In this document: piece by piece, positions 33,334 to 42,391 of the stretch
How the letters are laid out: every line of letters starts with the position of its first letter
How positions within the stretch are numbered: position 1 is the first letter of the stretch
Assembly (NCBI GenBank): GCA_934148845.1
Contig: CAKPDH010000004.1
Coordinates: 1-64,000 of the forward strand
DNA from: an uncultured Bacilli bacterium
Lineage (GTDB): Bacteria; Bacillota_I; Bacilli_A; RF39; UBA660
Direction of reading: 5' to 3'
DNA: 64,000 nucleotides
The notes under the pieces: generated by a model
The model's input: the letters and a program-made list of their open reading frames with translations, nothing else
Told to the model about the DNA's origin: nothing
Database searches by the model: none
Translations under genes and position numbers: made by a program

Positions 33334-36300
33334 ATGAGTAAGAAAAAAATAATAGCTATAATATTATTTATCTTTTTATGTTTGTTTATGTTTACATATG
33401 CAGGCCCAGGAAATTTAGAACTTAAAGATATAAAAGATTCTAAAGAACCTATAGAAGATCAAAACAAAGATAATAATAATGATAAAGATAATAAAGATAA
33501 TATAAAAGATGATTCAAAAGAAAATATAAAAGTAGTAGTTAAAAATGCTCCAGAAATAATTGTTGAACCATATAAAGTTGTTATTTTATATGGAGATGAT
33601 TATGATATTATGAGTGGAGTATCATTAAATGGAGAAGAAAAATTATCTATAAAAGCTGATATAACAAGTACAAAGGAACTAAAAGTAGGACAACATATAG
33701 TAACTTATACAGCAGAAGATAAAAATGGTAATAAAGCAACTGCTACAAGAAAAATTATTGTATTGGATCCACAAGGTGATGAAGATAAAGATGGATTTAC
33801 AAATGAGGAAGAGATTAAAAATGATGATCCTAAAGATCCATTTGATCCAGAATCACATCCAGAAACAATCGCACCTACAATTAAATTATTAGGTAGTAAT
33901 CCATATAGAATGGCAGTAAATACTAAATATTTAGAAGAATTTGTTGAAATAACTTTAGATCCACACGATTTAATAACTACATTAGATGATGTTAAAGTTG
34001 AAGGCAAAGTTGATAACAAAACTATTGGCGAATATGTGATTACTTATACTATTGTTGATAGATATAAGAAAAGTGCTAGTGTATCTCGTACAGTAAAAGT
34101 ATTAGAAGATAAAAATAACAATGGAATAATAGATGAAGATGAAAATCATTATACTATAGATTTTGAATGTGAAGGTAGAGGTCATCTAAATGGTACATTA
34201 ACATATAGTGATATACTTGTTGATCTTACTTTTGATGAAGCACAAATAATTATTCCAGAAGCAGTAGCAGATACATATTACGAATTAAAAAGATGGGAAC
34301 CATTAACACCAAATGGAAATACTAAAGTTATAGGAAATGCTACATATAAAGCAGTATTTGGCCCAATAAATGATTTAAATAATAATGGAATAGCAGATGA
34401 AGAAGAAGCTCATTATACAGTTAAATTTGAAGCAGGATTAAATGGATCATTAACTGGAACTACAGTATATGAAAATATACTTACAGGCTTAACTTTAGAA
34501 GAGGCAGGTGTAGTATCTCCAACTGTAGTACCAAATAAAGATTATAAATTTGAAAAATTTAGTCCATCATTTAATCTAAAAGATAAAGTAACAAGTGATA
34601 TAACATACGTAGCAACTTATTTTAAAGATTTAAATGATAATAATATTAAAGATGAAGAAGAAGCTCATTATACAGTTAAATTTGATTCTGGATTAAATGG
34701 ATCATTAACTGGAACTACGGTATATGAAAATATACTTACAGGTTTAACTTTAGAAGAGGCAGGTGTAGTATCTCCAACTGTAGCACCAAATAAAGATTAT
34801 AAATTTGAAAAATTTAGTCCATCATTTAATTTAAAAGATAAAGTAACAAGTGATATAACATACGTAGCAACTTATTTTAAGGATTTAAATGACAATAATA
34901 TACCTGATGAAAAAGAAGCTCACTATAGTGTTAAATTCATATCAGAAGGAAATGGACATCTAGAAGGTAAGCTAGAATATCTTGAAGTACTTACAGGTTT
35001 AACTTTAAAAGAAGCAAATATTGTAATACCAAAGGTAGTAGCTAATACTTATTATGAATTAAAAAGATGGGAACCAGTAGTGCCAACAAATGATACAGTA
35101 GTATCAAGTAATATTACATATAAAGCAATATTTGGTCCAATAAATGATAAAAATAATAATGGAATAGCAGATGAAGAGGAAACATATAAATTAGAAATTG
35201 AATATGTATATGTTAATGGAACAAAAGCAGCTGAAACAAAAGTAGAAGATGTAGTTTATAATATGCCATATAGTGTAACATCACCTATAATAGAAAAATA
35301 TACAGCAGATAGATTAGTAGTAGAAGGCACAATGCCAAACGAAGATTTAAAAGTAACAGTAACATATAAAGCAACAAATGACTTAAATAATAATGATATT
35401 CCAGATGAAGAAGAAGACCATTATACAGTTAAATTTGAAGCTGGATTAAATGGATCATTAAATGGAACTACAGTATATGAAAATATACTTACAGGTTTAA
35501 CTTTAAAAGAAGCAAATATTGTAATACCAGAAGTAGTAGCTAATACTTATTATGAATTAAAAAGATGGGAACCAGTAGTGCCAACAAATGATACAGTAGT
35601 ATCAAGTAATATTACATATAAAGCAATATTTGGTCCAATAAATGATAAAAATAATAATGGAATAGCAGATGAAGAGGAAACATATAAATTAGAAATTGAA
35701 TATGTATATGTTAATGGAACAAAAGCAGCTGAAACAAAAGTAGAAGATGTAGTTTATAATATGCCATATAGTGTAACATCACCTATAATAGAAAAATATA
35801 CAGCAGATAGATTAGTAGTAGAAGGCACAATGCCAAACGAAGATTTAAAAGTAACAGTAACATATAAAGCAACAAATGACTTAAATAATAATGATATTCC
35901 AGATGAAGAAGAAGACCATTATACAGTTAAATTTGAAGCTGGATTAAATGGATCATTAAATGGAACTACAGTATATGAAAATATACTTACAGGTTTAACT
36001 TTAAAAGAAGCAAATGTAGTATCTCCAACAGTAATTCCAAATGCTGGATATAAGTTTGATGGTTGGGAACCAGAAGTATTGGATAATACTAAAGTAACAA
36101 GTAATTTAACTTATACAGCTAAATATGTAGTGGACGATTCAACAGTTTTAACTGGAATAATTTTAAAAGAAAATCCAAATGCACAATTAATGTTCCAAAA
36201 AAATACTAACATAAATATTAAAGATTATGTATATGTTTTAAAAGTATATAAAGACAACCATACAGTTGTTGCAAATAAAGATGAATATGTAATAAATGGC

Positions 36301-36876
36301 TTTAGTACATCAAAAGTTGGTACATATCAAATAACAGCTACTTTAAATAATTTACTATCTAATTCATTAAATTATAAAATAGTTGAGGAATCAGCATATC
36401 CAACAAAGTTTGAAGTTAAATTTAATGACACTAATAAATATAGAGAGACAAAAAACTCTTTCTGTACAGGGAATTGTGATAGTATACAAAATACAAATGA
36501 AGTGGTTTTAGATCATAATTTTATAGAAATTACAGAACACTATGACGAGAATATTAAAATATCTAATATAGTTGTACGTTATACTAATAATACAACTAAA
36601 TCTATTAATAATAAATTAGTATTATCAGATAGTGTTAGATGGTCTAGAGTAGATGGATTAAATCAATATGATCCAGTATATATTCTAGAAAGTTATTCAA
36701 GTAAAAAAGAGCATTTACTTTTACCTACTGATTATACATATGATAATATAATGACTTCAAATATTATTATTGATACATTAGATATAACATATACAAAAGA
36801 TAATAAATATACATATACAATAACATTTAAATATGATATCGCGTCAAAAACATTTAAAGCAATAAAAGAAGTCTAA
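33334..36876 (+). CDS. Large secreted/surface repeat protein
   Basis: 1180 residues. A signal-type helix (~4-23) is followed by an Asp/Asn/Lys-rich linker, an HYR/Ig-like segment (~70-150) and calcium-binding-like loops (DEDKDGFTNEEE, DLNNNGIADEEE) that separate repeat modules. One module type resembles bacterial (InlB B/Flg_new-like) repeats, HYTVKFEAGLNGSLTG; another resembles MucBP, YKLEIEYVYVNGTKAAETKV. The last ~250 residues are unique. No LPxTG or terminal membrane helix is seen, so any anchoring is by the N-terminal helix if it is not cleaved. Likely an adhesin or surface-layer component. Internal DNA repeats are near-identical. Confidence 0.82.
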   Translation: MSKKKIIAIILFIFLCLFMFTYAGPGNLELKDIKDSKEPIEDQNKDNNNDKDNKDNIKDDSKENIKVVVKNAPEIIVEPYKVVILYGDDYDIMSGVSLNGEEKLSIKADITSTKELKVGQHIVTYTAEDKNGNKATATRKIIVLDPQGDEDKDGFTNEEEIKNDDPKDPFDPESHPETIAPTIKLLGSNPYRMAVNTKYLEEFVEITLDPHDLITTLDDVKVEGKVDNKTIGEYVITYTIVDRYKKSASVSRTVKVLEDKNNNGIIDEDENHYTIDFECEGRGHLNGTLTYSDILVDLTFDEAQIIIPEAVADTYYELKRWEPLTPNGNTKVIGNATYKAVFGPINDLNNNGIADEEEAHYTVKFEAGLNGSLTGTTVYENILTGLTLEEAGVVSPTVVPNKDYKFEKFSPSFNLKDKVTSDITYVATYFKDLNDNNIKDEEEAHYTVKFDSGLNGSLTGTTVYENILTGLTLEEAGVVSPTVAPNKDYKFEKFSPSFNLKDKVTSDITYVATYFKDLNDNNIPDEKEAHYSVKFISEGNGHLEGKLEYLEVLTGLTLKEANIVIPKVVANTYYELKRWEPVVPTNDTVVSSNITYKAIFGPINDKNNNGIADEEETYKLEIEYVYVNGTKAAETKVEDVVYNMPYSVTSPIIEKYTADRLVVEGTMPNEDLKVTVTYKATNDLNNNDIPDEEEDHYTVKFEAGLNGSLNGTTVYENILTGLTLKEANIVIPEVVANTYYELKRWEPVVPTNDTVVSSNITYKAIFGPINDKNNNGIADEEETYKLEIEYVYVNGTKAAETKVEDVVYNMPYSVTSPIIEKYTADRLVVEGTMPNEDLKVTVTYKATNDLNNNDIPDEEEDHYTVKFEAGLNGSLNGTTVYENILTGLTLKEANVVSPTVIPNAGYKFDGWEPEVLDNTKVTSNLTYTAKYVVDDSTVLTGIILKENPNAQLMFQKNTNINIKDYVYVLKVYKDNHTVVANKDEYVINGFSTSKVGTYQITATLNNLLSNSLNYKIVEESAYPTKFEVKFNDTNKYRETKNSFCTGNCDSIQNTNEVVLDHNFIEITEHYDENIKISNIVVRYTNNTTKSINNKLVLSDSVRWSRVDGLNQYDPVYILESYSSKKEHLLLPTDYTYDNIMTSNIIIDTLDITYTKDNKYTYTITFKYDIASKTFKAIKEV
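34408..34917 (+). repeat. 255-bp tandem repeats within the surface-protein gene
   Basis: Two copies, beginning at 34408 and 34663, encode 85-residue modules starting at AHYTVKF. They differ at only a few positions (for example GTAGTACCA versus GTAGCACCA). Confidence 0.85.
34991..36016 (+). repeat. 498-bp near-identical tandem duplication within the surface-protein gene
   Basis: The block from 34991 recurs at +498 (for example GCTAATACTTATTATG at 35041 and 35539; CCAGATGAAGAAG at 35401 and 35899). The copies are almost identical through 35518/36016. The unit encodes 166 residues, so the frame is kept. Confidence 0.9.
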
Positions 36877-36935
36877 AAATGGTTCAATATCAAGTAGTGT
36901 TGGTGGAACCAAAAACTAATAATAAATGAATTGAT

Positions 36936-36965
36936 AAGAGGACTAAAAATTAGTTCTCTTTTATT
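36936..36965 (+). terminator. Terminator after the surface-protein gene
   Basis: Arms AAGAGGACTA / TAGTTCTCTT with loop AAAAT, then TTTATT. The GGACTAAAAATTAGTTC core is identical to the terminator at 38568. Confidence 0.75.
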
Positions 36966-37272
36966 ATCTTATATTGTTAACATTAAAATTTGTTTTGCAT
37001 TTTTAAAACATCTAAGTTTATATATTTTAATAGAATTAAAATATAATCTTTTGTCCATTAAGAGTTAAAATTGACAATTTATAATATTTGTTATAGAATA
37101 ATGACTCGCAAGGAAGGGGTTTTGTAAAACTAGAATTAATTACCTTTATTTATAAAGGAATAAATAAAGGTAATATTTGTAAATAAATTTAACTTTTATG
37201 AAAAATTCTTGCAAAGAATATAATTAAATACATATATAATTATTAAAAGAAAGAAAAGGAGTAAATAATAAT
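36966..37272 (+). promoter_or_regulatory. Promoter and long leader of the sigma-factor gene
   Basis: TTGACA at 37071-37076, 17-base spacer, TAGAAT at 37094-37099. The predicted leader is about 165 bases. It holds a perfect inverted repeat TTACCTTTATTTA / TAAATAAAGGTAA (37140-37152 and 37161-37173) without a T-run. No known riboswitch class is recognised. The part before the promoter shows nothing else. Confidence 0.6.
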
Positions 37273-38577
37273 ATGATGGAAGAAGAAAAAATATATGATA
37301 AGTATATAAAAGAAATAGTTGTAGAAAAAAATGGTATAAAAAAAATTTTTAGAGAGGACTTAGAAAAATTAAAAGTTTCTCAAAAAGAAAAATACGTTAT
37401 TATGTTTATAATAGATAAGAAAAAAATTAAAGTAATTGAAAAAAATAATGAAAGAGAAGATAAAAGTTCATTTGCAAGGAGTAATACAATATTTAAAGAT
37501 TATAAAGAATTAGATATATATTTAAAAACTGAGTTTATTCCCAATCATGTATTATTAAGACAAAGAGAAGATTATACAGGTAAAAAAGAAGATTTTCTAT
37601 TAATTGAACTGCATCATATTATGGCGTTAAAATTAAGTGAAGCAGAAATTCAATACGTAATAAATTATCTAGATAAAAAAGGTATTTACATATGTGATAT
37701 AGATGATACAGTAGATTATGATGTTGAAAAATTTGATTATGTAACTATATATAAAAATAGTAAATTATCTTTACCTATTTCATCAGCTGAAATATTACAG
37801 AAAATTAAATTATATAAGGAAACTAAAGACAAAAGATTACAGAATGAAATTATTAAAGAGAGCATGGTGTTAGTTCCTGATATAGCACGTAGATATAGTA
37901 AAAATACTCATATTGATCAACAAGAATTAGAAAGTTATGGATATGAAGGCTTAGTTAAGGCATTAGAAAAATTTAATATAAATCGTGGGAATCATTTTTT
38001 CAATTATGCAATCACTTATATTAGGGGATATATTTTAACTGGTATTCGAAAAATTTTATTATGTAGCAAAGATAGTTGGTATTATGATTATATCAATGCT
38101 AAAAGAATTATAGAAAAAGAACGTGGAGTAACATTGGAAGAATCACCTGAACTCATTGAAGATGTAATAGAATTACTTATTGAAATTGGAAAAACAAAAA
38201 ATAACAAAGAAAATAGAGATTATTTTAAAAGAAAAATTAATTTAATGTTAATGGGTAATGCAAGTTTGGATGATGATGAATTAGTAGAAGAGATGATTAA
38301 TAATGGTCAATTAGTTGATCAAACTGATTGTGAAACACAAGCCGAAAATTCAGAATTTTTACTAACATTAGATGAAGTGTTGATGAGTTTAACTTATAGA
38401 GAAAGAGATGTTTTAAAACTAAAGTATGGCTTAAATGGAGCTTCTCCTATGTCTAGGCCTGAAATTGCAAAAAGATTACAAGTAACACCAGAACGTATCA
38501 GACAAATCGAACAACAAGCTCTTATAAAATTAAAAAGTGAACCAAGACGTAAATATTTACAGGATTTAGTGGACTAA
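37273..38577 (+). CDS. Divergent sigma-70 family RNA polymerase sigma factor
   Basis: 434 residues. Region 2 is at ~200-260: ARRYSKNTHI, YGYEGLVKALEKF and HFFNYAITYIRGYILTGI. Region 4 is strong at ~372-428: LTYRERDVLKLKYGL, then EIAKRLQVTPERIRQIEQQA. Residues ~260-370 replace region 3 with poorly matching sequence, and the first ~180 residues resemble no sigma region I know. So it is not an ordinary RpoD, although region 4 is primary-like. AAAGGAG lies 12 bases before ATG 37273; ATG 37276 is an alternative. It has its own promoter, long leader and terminator. Confidence 0.85.
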   Translation: MMEEEKIYDKYIKEIVVEKNGIKKIFREDLEKLKVSQKEKYVIMFIIDKKKIKVIEKNNEREDKSSFARSNTIFKDYKELDIYLKTEFIPNHVLLRQREDYTGKKEDFLLIELHHIMALKLSEAEIQYVINYLDKKGIYICDIDDTVDYDVEKFDYVTIYKNSKLSLPISSAEILQKIKLYKETKDKRLQNEIIKESMVLVPDIARRYSKNTHIDQQELESYGYEGLVKALEKFNINRGNHFFNYAITYIRGYILTGIRKILLCSKDSWYYDYINAKRIIEKERGVTLEESPELIEDVIELLIEIGKTKNNKENRDYFKRKINLMLMGNASLDDDELVEEMINNGQLVDQTDCETQAENSEFLLTLDEVLMSLTYRERDVLKLKYGLNGASPMSRPEIAKRLQVTPERIRQIEQQALIKLKSEPRRKYLQDLVD

Positions 38578-38596
38578 AAATTAGTTCACTTTTATT
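38568..38596 (+). terminator. Terminator overlapping the sigma-factor stop
   Basis: Arms AGTGGACTA / TAGTTCACT with loop AAAAT then TTTATT; the TAA stop (38575-38577) is in the hairpin. Confidence 0.75.
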
Positions 38597-39026
38597 GTAC
38601 TTATCAAGTTTGCGTTTATCTTTTAAAATTAATTTTCAATATTTTTGAAGTTTAGAATAATTATGATTAGATTTAGTTCATAAATGAATTTTAGTTTTAT
38701 CTAAAAATTTCTAGCTTAAATAATAATATGAAATTTATCTAGAATTGTTAATTTATAATATAAATTCAAAGTAATGAATTTAACACTATAGTAAGTTTCT
38801 TTTTCATCTTTAATATTTAGAATATTTTTAGTATAATCAGTGTTTTATATTTAAATCCCATTGTATCATAAATTTCTGATATGACTCTTTTTATCAACTA
38901 AAAATAGTGTCAAGTTATTCATCAATATTAATTATTATAAATTCAAAAAAGATAGTAATTCTATCTTTTTTAAAAAATTGTATTTATTTTAAAATTTAAA
39001 TATGTTATTATTTAGTAGGTGGTACT
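38597..39026. other. Gene-free interval with a possible short transcript
   Basis: No supportable open frame in about 430 bases. A TATAAT at 38832-38837 with a weak -35, and a good hairpin AAAAAAGATAG / CTATCTTTTTT at 38945-38971, could bound an RNA of roughly 125 bases. Otherwise A+T-rich sequence without clear features. Confidence 0.35.
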
Positions 39027-39560
39027 ATGGATATGCGTTCAATTAAAGAATTTTTAAAGGATACATTAAAATATCTAATAGTTATATTTGTTGTATTATT
39101 TATATTTCTTTATATATTTAGTTTTCAACAGATAGTTGGATCTTCTATGGAACCTAATTTATCAAATGGTAATTTAATTTTTTTAGATAAAGTTATATAT
39201 AAAATAAAAAAGCCATTAAGAGGTGATATAATATCTTTTTCTTATTCTGATACTAATAATTTAATTAAAAGAGTAATAGGACTTCCTGGTGAATATGTAA
39301 GTATAAAAAATAATAAGATATATATTGATAATAAAGAATTAGTAGAATATTATTTAAAAGATCAAATAAATAATGATTTTGAGTTATCAAGCTTAGGTTA
39401 TGATAAAATACCTGATAATATGTATTTTGTATTAGGTGATAATAGAACTGATTCTGTAGATAGTAGAGACTCTAGGGTAGGTGTTATAAGTAGTAAAGAT
39501 ATAATTGGAAAAGTAAGATTTGTTATATGGCCTATAAATAAATTTAAGGTGGTGAAGTAA
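39027..39560 (+). CDS. lepB: Type I signal peptidase
   Basis: 177 residues. One N-terminal membrane helix (~14-34), then the catalytic Ser40 in GSSMEP and Lys81 in IKRVIG, and the boxes PLRGDIISF and YFVLGDNRTDSVDSRD. It removes signal peptides of secreted proteins on the outer face of the membrane. AGGTGG precedes the ATG. It is directly adjacent to the PH-domain gene. The secreted proteins at 33334 and 48018 are possible substrates. Confidence 0.95.
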   Translation: MDMRSIKEFLKDTLKYLIVIFVVLFIFLYIFSFQQIVGSSMEPNLSNGNLIFLDKVIYKIKKPLRGDIISFSYSDTNNLIKRVIGLPGEYVSIKNNKIYIDNKELVEYYLKDQINNDFELSSLGYDKIPDNMYFVLGDNRTDSVDSRDSRVGVISSKDIIGKVRFVIWPINKFKVVK

Positions 39561-39953
39561 ATGGCATATATTAAATTTAAAGAATTATCAAAATATTTTG
39601 ATTTTAAAAAAGAGGTTAGTACAGAAGAATTACCTCAATATGCTAAAGAATATGTAAGTGATAAAGAAAAAATATTATTATCTTATAAAAATAGTAAGGA
39701 TTATGCAGTATTTACAAATAAAAAAATGATATTATTTGACAGAGATACTCTTGGAATTTATTATAAGAAAATACATATTATTCCATATGTATCGGTATCT
39801 ACTAGTGCAATTAATTTTAAACCTGGCAAGGTAGAGTTATTATTAAGTCTTGATAGTGGATATCAATTTCATATAAATTTTGTAAATATGAATCATGATA
39901 AAAAAGAAAATATTAAAATTATATATAAAACAATGATGAATATTAAATTATAA
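39561..39953 (+). CDS. Bacterial PH-domain protein
   Basis: 130 residues, soluble. The pattern DYAVFTNKKMILFDRD, KKIHIIPYVSVSTSAINF and LDSGYQFHI is that of bacterial pleckstrin-homology (DUF1696-like) domains. In such proteins these strands build a beta barrel with a C-terminal helix, here NIKIIYKTMM. Function is unknown; some relatives respond to envelope stress. It starts the base after the lepB stop, with AAGGTGGTG in the lepB end as ribosome binding site. Confidence 0.82.
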   Translation: MAYIKFKELSKYFDFKKEVSTEELPQYAKEYVSDKEKILLSYKNSKDYAVFTNKKMILFDRDTLGIYYKKIHIIPYVSVSTSAINFKPGKVELLLSLDSGYQFHINFVNMNHDKKENIKIIYKTMMNIKL

Positions 39954-40006
39954 TTATTGTTTTTTTCTTTTTATAATGATATAATCTATGAAGAAATGGA
40001 GAAGTT

Positions 40007-41179
40007 ATGAATAATTTAATATTAATAAAATATGGTGAATTAACTACTAAGAAAGCTAACAGAAAAACATTTATAAAAATGCTTGCTTCAAATATTAAAA
40101 ATTTATTAAAAGGATTAGAATTTAATATAAAATTTGATAGAGTTAGAATGTATATTGAATGTGACGATCCTAAAAGTGTAATAGAAAGATTAAAGAAAGT
40201 ATTTGGAATTCATAGCATAGTTCAGTGTTATAAGGTAAATACTAATATTGAAGATATTAAAAATAAAGTATTAGAACTTTTAAAATCTGAAAAATTTAAT
40301 ACTTTTAAAGTATGCACTAAAAGAGCAGACAAGTCTTTTGAAATACACAGTATGGAATTTAATAATATAATAGGTGGATATATACTTAAAAATATTCCTT
40401 GTAAAGTAGATGTTCATAATCCTGATATTGTAGTAAAATTAGAAATAAGAGTTGATGGAACATATATTTATACATCAGAAATTAAAGGAATAGGAGGATA
40501 TCCTGTTGGTATTCAAGGTAAAGGATTACTTATGCTTAGTGGAGGAATTGATTCTCCAGTAGCTGGATATTTATCATTAAAAAGAGGTGTAGATTTAGAG
40601 TGCCTATATTTTGAATCTCCTCCACATACAAGTATAGAAGCTAAAAATAAAGTAATAAAATTAGCTTCTATAATTAATGAATATTCAGGTAATATAAAAG
40701 TTAATATAGTACCTTTTACAAAATTGCAAGAAGCTATATATAAGAATGTTCCAAGTAGTTATGTAATAACTATTATGAGAAGAATGATGTATAGGATTGC
40801 AGAAGAAGTTTGTAAAAAGCGTAATTTAAAAGTTATAATTAATGGTGAATCTATAGGTCAAGTTGCAAGTCAAACTTTAACTAGTATGAGTGTTATTAAT
40901 AGTGTAACCAATTTTCCAGTAATTAGACCTGTTGCTTGTATGGATAAATTAGAAATAATAGATATAGCAAAAAAGATTGATACATATGAAACTAGTATAC
41001 TTCCATATGAGGATTGTTGTACTATATTTTTACCAACACATCCAGTAATAAATCCTGATATTAATAAGTGCTTATTATATGAATTAAGTTTTAACTATGA
41101 AGAATTAATTAAAGAATGTGTTGATAATATAGAATTAATAATTAATTTAAAAGAATCTAGTTATGATGAATATTTATAA
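40007..41179 (+). CDS. thiI: tRNA 4-thiouridine synthase ThiI
   Basis: 390 residues. N-terminal ferredoxin-like and THUMP domains (VCTKRADKSFEI near 104), then the PP-loop ATPase motif SGGIDSPVAGY near 177. The KCESPP-like substrate block appears as LYFESPPHTS. It adenylates U8 of tRNA and takes sulfur from a desulfurase such as IscS (14040). There is no C-terminal rhodanese domain, as usual in Bacilli. ATGGAGAAG precedes the ATG. Confidence 0.95.
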   Translation: MNNLILIKYGELTTKKANRKTFIKMLASNIKNLLKGLEFNIKFDRVRMYIECDDPKSVIERLKKVFGIHSIVQCYKVNTNIEDIKNKVLELLKSEKFNTFKVCTKRADKSFEIHSMEFNNIIGGYILKNIPCKVDVHNPDIVVKLEIRVDGTYIYTSEIKGIGGYPVGIQGKGLLMLSGGIDSPVAGYLSLKRGVDLECLYFESPPHTSIEAKNKVIKLASIINEYSGNIKVNIVPFTKLQEAIYKNVPSSYVITIMRRMMYRIAEEVCKKRNLKVIINGESIGQVASQTLTSMSVINSVTNFPVIRPVACMDKLEIIDIAKKIDTYETSILPYEDCCTIFLPTHPVINPDINKCLLYELSFNYEELIKECVDNIELIINLKESSYDEYL

Positions 41180-41204
41180 TGTAAAAAATTACCAATAATT
41201 TTAT

Positions 41205-41233
41205 GAATAAAAAACCTCTTAGTACACAAATTA
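41205..41233 (+). promoter_or_regulatory. Sigma-G-like promoter of the first alpha/beta SASP
   Basis: GAATA at 41205-41209, a 17-base spacer, CAAATTA at 41227-41233; one mismatch to the forespore consensus gHATR-N17/18-CATWHTA. Confidence 0.5.
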
Positions 41234-41255
41234 AAAATGTACAGGAGGTGAAATT

Positions 41256-41462
41256 ATGAATAAATCAACAAATAAATTCGTTGTACCTGGAGCTAAACAA
41301 GCTATAGATAAAATGAAATATGAAATCGCTAGTGAACTTGGAGTTAATATGGGTCCTGATGCTACTTCTAGAGCTAATGGTTCTGTAGGTGGAGAAATCA
41401 CTAAGAGATTAGTTCAAATGGGTGAACAACACTTAGGTGGAACTAATTATCAAGCAAAATAA
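41256..41462 (+). CDS. Alpha/beta-type small acid-soluble spore protein
   Basis: 68 residues. Both family blocks are intact: KMKYEIASELGV with the GPR protease-type cleavage region, and GPDATSRANGSVGGEITKRL, the DNA-binding helix-turn-helix. In spore formers these proteins coat spore DNA and give UV and heat resistance. CAGGAGGTG is the ribosome binding site. This is strong evidence that the organism, or a recent ancestor, forms endospores. Confidence 0.96.
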   Translation: MNKSTNKFVVPGAKQAIDKMKYEIASELGVNMGPDATSRANGSVGGEITKRLVQMGEQHLGGTNYQAK

Positions 41463-41472
41463 CAAGAAAATG

Positions 41473-41498
41473 GATAGCTAAAATGGCTATCTTTTTTG
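41473..41498 (+). terminator. Terminator after SASP 1
   Basis: Stem GATAGC / GCTATC with loop TAAAATG and six T. Confidence 0.85.
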
Positions 41499-41661
41499 TA
41501 GAAAATGAATAACTCTTTCCTTTATTATTTTAGGTAAATAAAATTAATTTATATGTAACATTTTTTTCTAATTCAATTATTTATAATATTTCCTATGGTG
41601 GAAAAAATTACATTATTAAAAAAATTATTATAAGTAAATAATAATAATGAGAGGTGATATT

Positions 41662-41862
41662 GTGAATAATAAATTAGTTGTTAAAGGTTCAAAACAAGCA
41701 ATAGAAAATTTAAAATACGAGATTGCACGTGAATTTGGAATTACTTTAGGTGCTGATACTACAAGTAGATTAAATGGTACTGTAGGTGGAGAAATGACTA
41801 AAAGATTAGTTAATTTAGGAAAACAGTATTATAGTAATGTAGAAAACTATAATCATAACTAG
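41662..41862 (+). CDS. Second alpha/beta-type small acid-soluble spore protein
   Basis: 66 residues from GTG 41662, which follows GAGAGGTGAT; the in-frame ATG at 41647 lies in front of that site. Family blocks: NLKYEIAREFGI and GADTTSRLNGTVGGEMTKRL. It is clearly a paralogue of the preceding SASP, more diverged (PD to AD in the second block; Asn/Tyr-rich tail). No convincing sigma-G promoter was found by eye upstream. Confidence 0.95.
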   Translation: MNNKLVVKGSKQAIENLKYEIAREFGITLGADTTSRLNGTVGGEMTKRLVNLGKQYYSNVENYNHN

Positions 41863-41884
41863 ACTGAATATTCAGTCTTTTAAT
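41861..41884 (+). terminator. Terminator overlapping the SASP 2 stop
   Basis: Perfect palindrome AGACTGAATATTCAGTCT followed by TTTAATTTT. Confidence 0.78.
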
Positions 41885-42277
41885 TTTATTAATATATTTT
41901 AATAATTAAAAAACATTTTTATGCTCACATATTATTTTTCTCATATTTCTAAGTATTTCTTTCATTTAAAGACATAAATGTGTATTAAAGTTAAATTATT
42001 TTGCGCTCTTTTTTATCTTTCCATTATAATTTTAACATAGAAAAAGTAGACTAGAGTTTTTAACTTTTATCGTATCACTTTAAAAAATGATGTCTTAAAT
42101 GTTAAATAATCCAAATAGTTTTAAAAAATATTAAATATGTATAACAAATTGGATAAAGAATATATAAATAAGAAAATATCAAAGTAAAAAATTTACAAAG
42201 TGTATCTGAACTATTGTAAAAAAAAATATTTAGTGATAAAATAATATTGTCTTTTATGTAAGAGATATTATTATTAT
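41885..42277. other. Gene-free interval before tRNA-Glu, with tRNA promoter
   Basis: No supportable gene in about 390 bases. TTGTAA at 42214-42219, a 17-base spacer and TAAAAT at 42237-42242 form a plausible promoter for the tRNA. The rest is plain A+T-rich sequence. Confidence 0.5.
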
Positions 42278-42354
42278 GGCCCGTTGGTGAAGTGGCTTAA
42301 CACATAGCCCTCTCAAGGCTACATTCAAGGGTTCGAACCCCTTACGGGTCACCA
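42278..42354 (+). tRNA. tRNA-Glu (CTC)
   Basis: Acceptor GGCCCGT pairs with ACGGGTC (one G-U). The anticodon arm TAGCC/GGCTA holds loop CTCTCAA, anticodon CTC. The T-arm is AGGGG TTCGAAC CCCTT. The 3' CCA is encoded. It reads GAG; a second Glu tRNA (TTC) lies at 57332. Confidence 0.95.
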
Positions 42355-42366
42355 AATATAATTGTT

Positions 42367-42391
42367 AATCCTTAAAATAAGGATTTTTTTA
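42367..42391. terminator. Terminator of tRNA-Glu, next to the converging gene
   Basis: Arms AATCCTTA / TAAGGATT with loop AAA, then a T-run reaching the stop codon of the leftward gene at 42389. Confidence 0.8.

Noticed and set aside
33705..34019. 104-codon minus-strand frame inside the surface-protein gene
   Set aside because: Shadow of the Asp/Asn/Lys-rich coding strand; no start signals.
36700..36876. LPxTG sorting signal at the end of the surface protein
   Set aside because: No LPxTG-like motif, terminal hydrophobic helix or basic tail is present.
41499..41661. Sigma-G promoter before the second SASP (CATTATT near 41611)
   Set aside because: No -35 element at 17-18 bases; match judged to be chance.
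41885..42277. Short frame beginning ATG CTC ACA near 41931
   Set aside because: Only 18 codons, no ribosome binding site, no recognisable pattern.
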